This document shows positions 1-6,511 of a DNA stretch of 39,755 bases, piece by piece; the first letter of the stretch is position 1; each line of letters starts with the position of its first letter. The translations under genes and the position numbers were made by a program. Source of the stretch: Spirochaetia bacterium (lineage in GTDB: Bacteria; Spirochaetota; Spirochaetia; Treponematales; Breznakiellaceae); assembly GCA_026002305.1 (NCBI GenBank), contig BOBI01000002.1, positions 1-39,755 on the forward strand, read 5' to 3'. The notes beneath the pieces were generated by a model. The model was not told the origin of the DNA, searched no databases, and worked only from the letters and a program-made list of their open reading frames with translations.

Positions 1-84
1 GTTCGGACCGTGCCGGTTATCCGGTATTGTATCCGCAGCCTTGTCCAGATTTTCCAATAGCTGTTTAAATATTTCCCCACCCAT
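1..84 (-). CDS. N-terminal fragment of an unidentified protein, possibly a transposase, cut by the window edge
   Basis: Reading leftwards from an ATG at 84, the frame stays open for 28 codons to the edge. The peptide starts MGGEIFKQLLENLDKAAD and continues with a PDNRHGPN stretch. A short acidic helix followed by PDxRxGxN resembles the start of some DDE transposases, but the fragment is too short to assign. No strong ribosome site is seen before the ATG. A TATACT box lies upstream of it (about 93-98 on the reverse strand). It may equally be a chance open frame. Confidence 0.3.
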   Translation of the reverse strand, partial: MGGEIFKQLLENLDKAADTIPDNRHGPN

Positions 85-134
85 ACAAGATAGTATACAG
101 AATTATTTTCAAATTTAGAATTGCTGGGGAAGAT

Positions 135-170
135 CAATTAACAATTGACAATTAGCAATTAACAATTGAG
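135..170. repeat. AT-rich intergenic repeat (CAATTAACAATTG type)
   Basis: The stretch is built from repeated CAATTAACAATTG and CAATTAG units that are largely self-complementary. The same vocabulary (TTAACAATT...AATTGTTAA) occurs at 17678-17716 and 28767-28799, always between genes. It has no coding potential. Confidence 0.6.
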
Positions 171-213
171 CCAGTTCCAAAATAGAAATCAATTAACCAC
201 AGACCTCACAGAC

Positions 214-272
214 CCACACGGACGGAAGAAAAGATAGGGAAGTACGAGTCTTTGTCTGTGCTGTCCGTGTGG
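214..272. repeat. Inverted repeat with 10-bp perfect arms
   Basis: CCACACGGAC at 214-223 is the exact reverse complement of GTCCGTGTGG at 263-272, with a 39-base loop. Outside the arms the complementarity continues imperfectly (ACCACAGACC on the left, GGTCGGTGGT on the right). It looks like a dispersed intergenic palindrome. The role is unknown. Confidence 0.55.
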
Positions 273-320
273 TCGGTGGTTTTCCTGAAAGTAAAACTAC
301 CGTGTTTTTGCAAATTTTAC

Positions 321-349
321 TTGTTTTTTCCAGGTTTTGTGCCTATACT
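321..349 (+). promoter_or_regulatory. Sigma-70-type promoter
   Basis: TTGTTT at 321-326 and TATACT at 344-349 are separated by exactly 17 bases, a good match to a vegetative promoter. It lies about 55 bases before the short open frame at 403 and about 310 bases before the lipoprotein start at 659. It could therefore drive a long leader transcript across both. Confidence 0.5.
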
Positions 350-402
350 AATAGCATACACCAATAGTTTACACCCGGGGATTTGTTCATTCTGGAGATC
401 TT

Positions 403-456
403 ATGAAGAAATTTTTATCCGCCCTGCGTTTTACCCCCCCCCCCCGCGTGCAGTAG
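403..456 (+). other. Short open frame interrupted by a 12-C homopolymer; possible phase-variable or decayed gene start
   Basis: An ATG at 403, preceded by TGGAGAT, begins ATGAAGAAATTTTTA. This is identical to the first five codons of the lipoprotein gene at 659. After 10 codons it runs into 12 consecutive C residues (434-445) and ends at a TAG at 454, giving a 17-residue peptide. One extra C would switch it into a frame open to 614, about 70 residues. That extended frame crosses the hairpin at 554-587 and does not look strongly coding. Either this is the broken start of a paralogous lipoprotein gene, or it is a leader with a slippage-prone tract. The identical start suggests local duplication. 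Confidence 0.45.
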
Positions 457-553
457 CACTACCGGTACAGGCGTACAGTACACCGGCTTACTTTCAAACA
501 AACGAAAAACATCCCAGTTTAATTGCCGGTTCAGGCAATTTTTCCCAGGGCTT

Positions 554-587
554 AAAGGCTCCCGCGTTTTTGTCGCCGGGGCCTTTT
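554..587 (+). terminator. Terminator- or attenuator-like hairpin in the lipoprotein leader
   Basis: AAAGGC, a one-base bulge and CCCGCG (554-566) can pair with CGC plus CGGGGCCTTT (574-586) across a 7-base loop, with a T run at 584-587. It lies between the promoter at 321-349 and the lipoprotein gene at 659. It could therefore end or attenuate the leader transcript. The T run is short (TTTTGT). Confidence 0.4.
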
Positions 588-615
588 GTATATATGTGGT
601 TTTTATATATGTGAT

Positions 616-632
616 GTGAACGGTACGTTCAC
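616..632. promoter_or_regulatory. Operator-like palindrome upstream of the lipoprotein gene
   Basis: GTGAACGGTACGTTCAC has 7-bp perfect arms around GTA. It ends 17 bases before the GGAGG ribosome site of the lipoprotein gene. The position and symmetry suit a repressor site or a small RNA hairpin. No matching regulator is visible in the window. Confidence 0.35.
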
Positions 633-658
633 GTAAAAGAAATATTTTGGAGGTCTTT

Positions 659-1534
659 ATGAAGAAATTTTTATTATTAGGCGGTGTCGTTACGGTTATA
701 GCCCTGGCAATTTTTATGGGCTGCTCGCAGCCCGCGGGCGAGACCGATGCCATGGATGAGGATTCCGGCAAACTTCCCGCTTTAACGGGAAGCGTTTCCA
801 TTACGGGCGAGAAAGCCGTCGGCAAAAAATTAACGGCAAAAACATCCGCACTGGGCGGTTCGGGCGCAATAGCTTATAAATGGACAAACAGCAGGGAGGG
901 CAGCGCGGTTATCGGCACAAGTCCAACCTATACGGTTGCGGAGGCTGATGATAACTCAATAATAAGGGTAACCGTTAGCCGCGCGGGTTATTCGGGAGTA
1001 AAAAACGCCTCCGCAACCATTGGAGTTGTGGAGCCTACCCCGGTAGTAACCCATGCCCCGGACGAGCCGTGGCTAATAGGCGAGCAAGGCCCCGCCGGCG
1101 GAACAGTATTCTTTGTTAATGATGACCCTGATACCTACAGGGACTGGGATTACCTTGAAGCGGCCCCTCATGATGTTCCGGGGCTGTTTGCATGGGCATC
1201 GGATGGTTTTAAAGATATTCGGCTGGAAGGGGATTTTTCCGTTGACATAGGCAAAGGCCAGAAAAACACGGAACTGATACTGGATGATGAGACCGGCGAC
1301 CCGAACCCACCTGCGGCAAAGGCTGCTACAGGTTACGAGCTTAACGGCTTTACCGACTGGTTTCTTCCAAGCAGCGGTGAGCTTAACGCGATGTACGAAA
1401 ACAGGGCCGTTATAAACGGCGATTTTGCCGACAGCTTCTACTGGTCATCCTCGCAGAATCAGGATGCCAATGACGAAGCCTGGTACCAGAGGTTTGTGTG
1501 GTGTGTGAGGTGTGCAGCTTTTGCAAATAATTAA
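659..1534 (+). CDS. Surface lipoprotein with an Ig-like domain and a C-terminal Fib_succ_major/DUF1566-like domain
   Basis: The start at 659 is chosen because GGAGG (649-653) sits five bases upstream; an in-frame TTG at 647 has no such site. The 291-residue product opens MKKFLLL, has a hydrophobic stretch and then a lipobox-like FMGC with Cys22, so export and lipidation are likely. Residues about 40-125 form an Ig-like module with the pattern GSVSITGEKAVGKKLTA...ALGGSG...YKW. After a proline-rich hinge come IGEQGPAGGTVFFV, GFTDWFLPSSGEL and FYWSSSQ, the signature of a domain often repeated in spirochaete and Bacteroidetes surface proteins. The end (FVWCVRCAAFANN) is shorter than usual. The last 26 bases of the gene recur inverted near 28.27-28.30 kb. 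The ligand is unknown. A cell-envelope role is inferred. Confidence 0.8.
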   Translation: MKKFLLLGGVVTVIALAIFMGCSQPAGETDAMDEDSGKLPALTGSVSITGEKAVGKKLTAKTSALGGSGAIAYKWTNSREGSAVIGTSPTYTVAEADDNSIIRVTVSRAGYSGVKNASATIGVVEPTPVVTHAPDEPWLIGEQGPAGGTVFFVNDDPDTYRDWDYLEAAPHDVPGLFAWASDGFKDIRLEGDFSVDIGKGQKNTELILDDETGDPNPPAAKAATGYELNGFTDWFLPSSGELNAMYENRAVINGDFADSFYWSSSQNQDANDEAWYQRFVWCVRCAAFANN

Positions 1535-1578
1535 TGAAGCGCAAAAAATTTTTTCTGTAGCTCACTTGACCGAAGCGG
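1509..1578. repeat. 70-bp repeat, inverted copy at 28228-28297
   Basis: This block covers the end of the lipoprotein gene and the start of the following spacer. It matches the reverse complement of 28228-28297 at 68 of 70 bases. The copies face each other across about 26.6 kb. Confidence 0.85.
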
Positions 1579-1902
1579 GGCGAATAAGCAACTGTGTGCC
1601 CAAAAAGGTGACTGTAGCAAGCGTGAGCGGAAGGGAAAATATTTTTGCGCTTAACTGCCGATAAAATCTGCACACCATTTTGTTTTACAAACCGCCCTGC
1701 CGTTTTGTGTTAAAGGCAGAAAAAATGTATTTGGAGCGGTAAATGCCGAAAATATTGTTTACAGCTTGTGTTCCAAGCTCAAAAACTGTGCCTGGCACCA
1801 AATTTTTTCCAAATTTCCCTGCGGTCGGGAGTGTCCTATTTGTAGTGAGTACGGACATGCGCCTTGACAGCATGGGGCAATTTTTTTAGACTGGAGCATA
1901 GC
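1535..1902. other. 368-bp gene-free spacer with repeat blocks
   Basis: No convincing gene is seen. It holds the tail of the 70-bp repeat and a second block at about 1703-1742. That second block (TTAAAGGCAGAAAAAATGT followed by TTTGGAGCGG) matches the reverse complement of 27993-28031 with few differences. A T run at 1880-1888 precedes tRNA-Thr. Confidence 0.6.
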
Positions 1903-1975
1903 GCCCTTGTAGCTCAGTCGGTAGAGCGTATCCATGGTAAGGATAAGGTCATCGGTTCGATTCCGATCGAGGGCT
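1903..1975 (+). tRNA. tRNA-Thr (anticodon GGT)
   Basis: A full cloverleaf folds. The acceptor GCCCTTG pairs with CGAGGGC. The D stem is GCTC/GAGC. The anticodon stem TATCC/GGATA encloses the loop ATGGTAA with GGT at positions 34-36. The T arm ATCGG-TTCGATT-CCGAT is standard. CCA is not encoded. It precedes rpmG and tRNA-Trp. Confidence 0.95.
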
Positions 1976-2006
1976 GGCAAGCCCGGGTTATGGGCACGGA
2001 GGATTT

Positions 2007-2180
2007 ATGGCATCAAAAAAACAAGCGGTGGAACTAATTGCCCTGCAATGCAGCGAGTGTAAACGTAAAAATTACACGACAAAGAAAAACCGCAGGAACT
2101 CGCAAGAAAAGCTCGAACTGAATAAGTACTGCCCTTTCGACCGAAAACACACGCTGCACAAAGAAACCAAAGTAAAATAG
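2007..2180 (+). CDS. rpmG: 50S ribosomal protein L33
   Basis: This encodes a 57-residue basic protein, [18 protein letters not shown]..., with a GGAGG ribosome site six bases before the ATG. L33 binds 23S rRNA near the E site of the large subunit. The first zinc knuckle is intact (CSEC), but the second reads CPFD where zinc-binding L33 forms have CxxC, so the fourth ligand is an Asp. The terminal RKHTLHKE is typical of L33. It lies between tRNA-Thr and tRNA-Trp. In many bacteria the rpmG-tRNA-Trp pair leads into secE-nusG, but here secE is 18 kb away on the other strand. Confidence 0.93.
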   Translation: MASKKQAVELIALQCSECKRKNYTTKKNRRNSQEKLELNKYCPFDRKHTLHKETKVK

Positions 2181-2190
2181 CTTTCATTTT

Positions 2191-2263
2191 AGGCGTATAG
2201 CTCAGTTGGTAGAGCAGCGGTCTCCAAAACCGCAGGTCGTGGGTTCGAAGCCTACTGCGCCTG
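2191..2263 (+). tRNA. tRNA-Trp (anticodon CCA)
   Basis: AGGCGTA pairs with TGCGCCT. The D stem is GCTC/GAGC. The anticodon stem GCGGT/ACCGC holds the loop CTCCAAA with CCA at 34-36. The T arm GTGGG-TTCGAAG-CCTAC is normal, with discriminator G. It starts 10 bases after rpmG. Confidence 0.96.
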
Positions 2264-2296
2264 GTAGTGGTTTGTCCTGATTGATAGAGGTTTGCA

Positions 2297-2530
2297 TTGA
2301 AAAATTTTGAGTCCAGACTGGAGCGTCTTGAAGCATTGGGGGAGATTGTCCGTAAAACCGATACTTCGTTGGATGAGGCCGTTAAATCTTTTGAGGAAGG
2401 CATTAAGCTGGCGCGTGGTCTTGAAAAGGACCTTGAAAAAATTGAACAGCGCATCGAAGTACTGATGAACGGCACGGAAGATGATGACGAAAGCAAACCG
2501 GATTTGGCACTTTTTGATACCGACGGGTAG
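2297..2530 (+). CDS. xseB: Exodeoxyribonuclease VII small subunit
   Basis: The 77-residue product MKNFESRLERLEALGEI... carries the XseB pattern: a short helix, then SLDEAVKSFEEGIKLARG, then a second helix. XseB coats the large subunit XseA to form ExoVII, which degrades single-stranded DNA. The start is a TTG at 2297 with AGAGG (2286-2290) six bases upstream. No ATG lies in frame before the conserved region. The acidic tail DDDESKPDLALF is normal for small subunits. xseA is not in the window. The methyltransferase gene begins three bases after its stop, so the two are probably translated together. Confidence 0.88.
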   Translation: MKNFESRLERLEALGEIVRKTDTSLDEAVKSFEEGIKLARGLEKDLEKIEQRIEVLMNGTEDDDESKPDLALFDTDG

Positions 2531-2533
2531 AAA

Positions 2534-3727
2534 GTGTTTACCGGAAAGGCGTGCGGCCTTGCTTCGGACGGTAGCGCCGTTGTGGTTGTGCAATATGGTG
2601 CGGAAACCGGCAGAAAGTTTCGTGTTTTTGGCGCCGCTCCGGGCGATACCGTTACCATAACACCCGATACAACCGAAAAGAATGTGGCGCAGCTTACAGA
2701 AATTATCGAGCCTTCGCCAAACCGTACAGAACCGCAATGTCCTAATTTTGGCACCTGCGGAGGGTGTACGCTTTCGCATATTACACACGAAACTCAAATT
2801 AAAGAGAAGTCCGCGCTGCTTTTGGGTAATTTAAAGCATCTGGGCGGCTTAAACACGCTGCCGGAGTTGAAAATTCTATCAGGAAGCGCATTTGAATACC
2901 GAAACCGTGTACAATTTCATAAAGATACCAGCATGATCAATGAAAAACCCATAAAAACCCGCGCGCGTGCGCTCAATTTGCAAAAGAAACAGACCATTAC
3001 CACCGGATTTATGGCCGGAAAGGGCAAAAATATCATTCCGGTGCAGGATTGTCTTGTTTGCGATCCGGTTATACGGAGCGCCTTACAGCAAAATGCCGTG
3101 GTTTTTCCACCGGATAGCGACCGCATTACGGTTTACGGACGTGCGGGGCAGTTGTTAATGGAAACAGGCAACGCAAACGGCGTTCAGACATTTGCCGGCA
3201 AGAATATCCGGCTTAACGCAGGTGTTTTTTTTCAGAGTAATGGCGAAATGCTGGAGATTCTGGTAAAGGACTTAGTGGAGATTGCCCAAACCGCAGACAA
3301 ATCGATGCCCGCCGCCGATTTTTACAGCGGGGTCGGCACTTTTTCCGTTTTTTTAAGTGATTTATTCCCAAAAATCGACCTTTTAGAGGAAAATAAGGCC
3401 GCCGTTTCCATTGCACGCGAAAATATCAGTGCGGAAAAGGCTTGTTTTTATGCTTTAACCGACAATAAATGGGTAAATTCAAAACCTTCACACAAAAAAT
3501 ACGGCTTTATTGTGGTAGACCCCGCACGAGGAGGGCTTTCCGCCGCAATGTGCGAATGGCTTTGCCGGCAAACCGCCGCCACGATCTGTTATGTTTCCTG
3601 CAACCCCGCAGCCCTTGCCCGCGATGCCGCCGCGCTCCTGCGCGCGGGACGCGCATTATCGCAGCTAGCCTACTATGATTTTTATCCACAAACCGCCCAC
3701 ATCGAAACCCTTGCGGTATTTCATTAA
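2534..3727 (+). CDS. 23S rRNA (uracil-5-)-methyltransferase, RlmD/RumA-TrmA family
   Basis: The 397-residue product has a GTG start at 2534, three bases after xseB. An N-terminal TRAM-like region is followed by a 4Fe-4S cluster site (C69, C75, C78 in CPNFGTCGGC, with C173 as the likely fourth ligand). The methyltransferase fold has the SAM motif DFYSGVGTFS (262-271), VVDPARGG (327-334) and the catalytic YVSCNP with C356. The ending FYPQTAHIETLAVF is typical. The family transfers a methyl group from SAM to C5 of a uridine in 23S rRNA, or in tRNA for TrmA relatives. The Fe-S site favours the RumA/RlmC/RlmD branch. The exact target base cannot be read from sequence. Confidence 0.85.
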   Translation: MFTGKACGLASDGSAVVVVQYGAETGRKFRVFGAAPGDTVTITPDTTEKNVAQLTEIIEPSPNRTEPQCPNFGTCGGCTLSHITHETQIKEKSALLLGNLKHLGGLNTLPELKILSGSAFEYRNRVQFHKDTSMINEKPIKTRARALNLQKKQTITTGFMAGKGKNIIPVQDCLVCDPVIRSALQQNAVVFPPDSDRITVYGRAGQLLMETGNANGVQTFAGKNIRLNAGVFFQSNGEMLEILVKDLVEIAQTADKSMPAADFYSGVGTFSVFLSDLFPKIDLLEENKAAVSIARENISAEKACFYALTDNKWVNSKPSHKKYGFIVVDPARGGLSAAMCEWLCRQTAATICYVSCNPAALARDAAALLRAGRALSQLAYYDFYPQTAHIETLAVFH

Positions 3728-5402
3728 AAGGCGCCTGGCGCCGCTGCTCTTGGTTTGCATGGGCGTTTTTGCCTATGCCCAAGGCGAGGAGGCGGTGTGG
3801 CGGCAGGTTTTAGGCGGGGCGGTTATCGCGCCTCCGCAGGTGCAAAACGAATCTGTGGTGATGGTCTGCGAGGGGGCGGCGGTTAAGGCTTTCGGCACTA
3901 GCGGGCGGTCTTTATGGGAATACAAAACAGGCGGCCGTCTTTTGCCGTTTTTAACACGCTCCACTGCAGGTACAAGTTATGTTTGCCGTACAAACGGCAT
4001 CCTTTACGCCATTAACCGCGCGGGACGCCTGTTGTGGCAGCAACGGCTGAAAGAAAACATTATCGCCGCGCCGCTTATAGGCTTTGACGAGCGGATTTTT
4101 TTGTTTTTCCAAAAGACAATTTCCTGCCGGACCGCTTCCGGCAACAGGTTGTGGCAGACCAATTTGGAAAGTCCTATTGCGCTCCCGCCAATCCCCGACA
4201 AAAAAGGCGGGTTCATTATATGTTTGCAAGACGGATCGCTGTTAAACTTTGACGCGACAGGCGCCACCGCAGGTATTCCGTTACACGATGTACCGCAGTT
4301 GGTGATTGCGTTAGACGACAGGCGTAAATCCATCCTAACAATTTTCCAAGACGGCAGCTTTAAAGTGGTGCGCGATTTTAAAGACGGGGAAGGCAGCGAT
4401 GTTTTAAAAGGCAGGATGCTTGCCGCAGGATGCTTCAATAATGATGTTGCCGTTCTTTTATCATCAGGTGAAATGACATTATGGAACGAGTATAAAGGTT
4501 TTTTTAAAACATTTAAAACAGAAGATGTTAATCCAAATGAAAAATACAATGTACAATACAATGTACAATTCAACAAAAACGGCATAGTTGTTACGTCGCC
4601 TAACGCTGCTATTGCGTATAACACTAATGGCGGTATACTGTGGCGTGTTGTACCGCCGCATACATCTACGGCGCTTCCTGCCGTGGACGAGGAGGCCGGT
4701 TTTGTTTACTATGGCGGCAAGGACTGGCTTCTTTATGCTTTCAATACCGGCGCTTATAACACCATACCGTTTGAAGCGCCGCATAAAGTATTCACAATTA
4801 AATACGATCATGAATACGGGCTTGGGATTCCGCCGGATTCAACATGGCCGGGGTTTTTAGGCGGCGGTAAAAAAGATTTTGAAGAGTTGTTAAAAATTAT
4901 AAAATATGATCTGCAAAAAGGCGATATTGGTAATAACGAAGGCTTTTACACAAAAATACTATTGGGTATCGCGGGAGGAAAATATCAATTCAGCGAGAGC
5001 CTAAGGCCTGAATGTTTAAAGCAGCGTTTAGAAGCAATTAAATTGCTGGGGGTGATCGGCTCACACGAGACAATGCCATTTTTATCAAACCTGTTTTTAG
5101 ACGAAAGAAATTACAATGTTAAAGCCGCAATAGCGGAAACAATCGGCGGGATAGGCAGTGATAATGACAAGGCGGCCATAAACGCCTTTGCAACATTTAT
5201 TAACGGGCCGTTAGAGCCGTCCAATGAACGCGTGTTATGCGCAATCGCCGTTGCGACAGGAAAACTCTGCCGCTTTATGGGGCCGCCGGAAAGCGCCGCC
5301 GGTACCGCTTTGTTAAGCGCCATCGCGGAAAAATCACATTCAAAAATTGTACACAACGCCGTTAAAAAAGAATTCGATTTACTTTTTAGGAAGCAGCCCT
5401 AG
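3675..5402 (+). CDS. Exported beta-propeller (PQQ/WD-like) protein with C-terminal HEAT repeats
   Basis: The 575-residue product has a signal peptide: KRR at 18-20, a hydrophobic core LAPLLLVCMGVFAYA, and likely cleavage after AYA (35). Repeated blades with GxLLWxxRL, GRSLWEY, GNRLWQTN and GGILWRV are typical of the PQQ-like propeller, with no sign of a PQQ-binding enzyme site. From about residue 460 the pattern changes to HEAT-type helices (LEAIKLLGVIGSHETMPFL, VKAAIAETIGGIG). This suggests a periplasmic scaffold. The ATG at 3675 lies 53 bases inside the methyltransferase gene. A TTG at about 3711 would reduce the overlap, but neither has a clear ribosome site. It converges with pth, overlapping by 17 bases. 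Confidence 0.7.
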   Translation: MIFIHKPPTSKPLRYFIKRRLAPLLLVCMGVFAYAQGEEAVWRQVLGGAVIAPPQVQNESVVMVCEGAAVKAFGTSGRSLWEYKTGGRLLPFLTRSTAGTSYVCRTNGILYAINRAGRLLWQQRLKENIIAAPLIGFDERIFLFFQKTISCRTASGNRLWQTNLESPIALPPIPDKKGGFIICLQDGSLLNFDATGATAGIPLHDVPQLVIALDDRRKSILTIFQDGSFKVVRDFKDGEGSDVLKGRMLAAGCFNNDVAVLLSSGEMTLWNEYKGFFKTFKTEDVNPNEKYNVQYNVQFNKNGIVVTSPNAAIAYNTNGGILWRVVPPHTSTALPAVDEEAGFVYYGGKDWLLYAFNTGAYNTIPFEAPHKVFTIKYDHEYGLGIPPDSTWPGFLGGGKKDFEELLKIIKYDLQKGDIGNNEGFYTKILLGIAGGKYQFSESLRPECLKQRLEAIKLLGVIGSHETMPFLSNLFLDERNYNVKAAIAETIGGIGSDNDKAAINAFATFINGPLEPSNERVLCAIAVATGKLCRFMGPPESAAGTALLSAIAEKSHSKIVHNAVKKEFDLLFRKQP

Positions 5403-5991
5403 TACAGATTGTTTTTTTATTCCACTGCGGCAGCAGGGTTTGCGGACCGTCCAAAAGTGCTTTATAAAACGCCTGGGTGCAGACGGTAAAGACTTCGTCC
5501 AACAGTGGTTTTTCGTCTGCGGTAAAGTTTGAAAGCACCCAGCCGCTTATGTCCTGCCCCGCTTCTTTTATGCCGTAAGGGCGGCCTATGCCTATGCGCA
5601 GCCGCCAGAAATCCGCCGTGCCCAGTTGTTCTTTTGCAGAGCGCAGACCGTTGTGGCCGCCGAGGCCGCCTGAAAATTTAAAAGAAGCCTGTCCCAAGTC
5701 AAGCTCTAATTCGTCATGCACAATAAGTATGTTCTGTGGCTGGAGCCTAAAAAAAGCGGCGGCGGCTTTTACGGAAGCGCCCGAAAGGTTCATAAAAGTT
5801 TCCGGCATTAACAGGTGGATTTTTTCGGTAACTTCGCCTAACGTTATGTTTGCATAAAGACCTTTGAATTTTTTTTGCCATGCCGATTTCTCTACTATGT
5901 TTTGCGAAAAGAGCCTTCCCGCATTATGCCGGTTACCGGCATATTGATTACCCGGATTACCCAAAAAAACAGTCAGTTTTATACCGTCCAC
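5386..5991 (-). CDS. pth: Peptidyl-tRNA hydrolase
   Basis: The 201-residue product MDGIKLTVFLGNPGNQYAGNRHNAG... has the Pth fold signatures: NPG with N12, catalytic His22 in RHNAG, MPETFMNLSG, and IVHDELELDLG with the Asp that activates His. GGLGGHNGLRS is the C-terminal substrate loop. The enzyme recycles peptidyl-tRNAs released from stalled ribosomes by cutting the ester bond. Length is normal. Its 3' end overlaps the propeller gene. Its start is 46 bases from moaC, which reads the other way, so the two promoters share this gap. Confidence 0.95.
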   Translation of the reverse strand: MDGIKLTVFLGNPGNQYAGNRHNAGRLFSQNIVEKSAWQKKFKGLYANITLGEVTEKIHLLMPETFMNLSGASVKAAAAFFRLQPQNILIVHDELELDLGQASFKFSGGLGGHNGLRSAKEQLGTADFWRLRIGIGRPYGIKEAGQDISGWVLSNFTADEKPLLDEVFTVCTQAFYKALLDGPQTLLPQWNKKTICTRAAS

Positions 5992-6037
5992 AGTTCTATG
6001 ATTGTATCATGTTTTTATTTTGTTTAAAATATGCTGT

Positions 6038-6511
6038 ATGCAGGGTTTTACACATTTTGATACAAGCGGAAACGCGGTAATGGTTGATGTCGGCGCGAAA
6101 GAAGTTACACAGAGGGTGGCGGTTGCAGGCGGGCGCATAGTCATGCAGCAGCAAACGTTAGACGCCATAAAAAGCGGGCAGACAAAAAAAGGCGATGTGC
6201 TGGGCGTCGCCCGTATTGCGGGGATTATGGCCGCTAAAAAAACGGCGGAGCTTATCCCGCTTTGCCATACGCTTATATTCGATTCCGTAACCATTGATTT
6301 TGATATGCCCGGTATAAATGGCATTAACGTAAAGTGTACCGTAAAAATGTCCGGCAAAACCGGCGCCGAAATGGAAGCTCTAACCGGCGTCTCAGTTGCC
6401 CTTTTAACCATCTACGATATGTGCAAAGCCGTAGATCGCGGCATGGATATTACAGACATTCATTTACTGGAAAAATCGGGCGGCAAAAGCGGGCACTGGA
6501 CTAATATTTAA
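6038..6511 (+). CDS. moaC: Cyclic pyranopterin monophosphate synthase MoaC
   Basis: The frame extends back to 6002, but the family begins at [19 protein letters not shown], so the ATG at 6038 is used (157 residues). Diagnostic segments are [31 protein letters not shown] and [15 protein letters not shown], which carries the active-site Asp and Lys. MoaC converts the MoaA product (3',8-cyclo-GTP) to cPMP, the first stable molybdopterin precursor. No other molybdenum-cofactor gene is in the window. It converges with the kinase gene on the minus strand, overlapping by 11 bases. Confidence 0.93.
   Translation: MQGFTHFDTSGNAVMVDVGAKEVTQRVAVAGGRIVMQQQTLDAIKSGQTKKGDVLGVARIAGIMAAKKTAELIPLCHTLIFDSVTIDFDMPGINGINVKCTVKMSGKTGAEMEALTGVSVALLTIYDMCKAVDRGMDITDIHLLEKSGGKSGHWTNI

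Noticed and set aside
252..614. 120-codon plus-strand frame before the lipoprotein gene
   Set aside because: It crosses an inverted repeat, the promoter and the poly-C tract and ends behind the terminator-like hairpin. Composition is not protein-like. Only its part after the poly-C tract matters, as a possible shifted frame.
4546..4575. Short tandem AATACAATGTAC repeat inside the propeller gene
   Set aside because: It encodes YNVQYNVQF in a coding frame, only two units; normal for a propeller loop.
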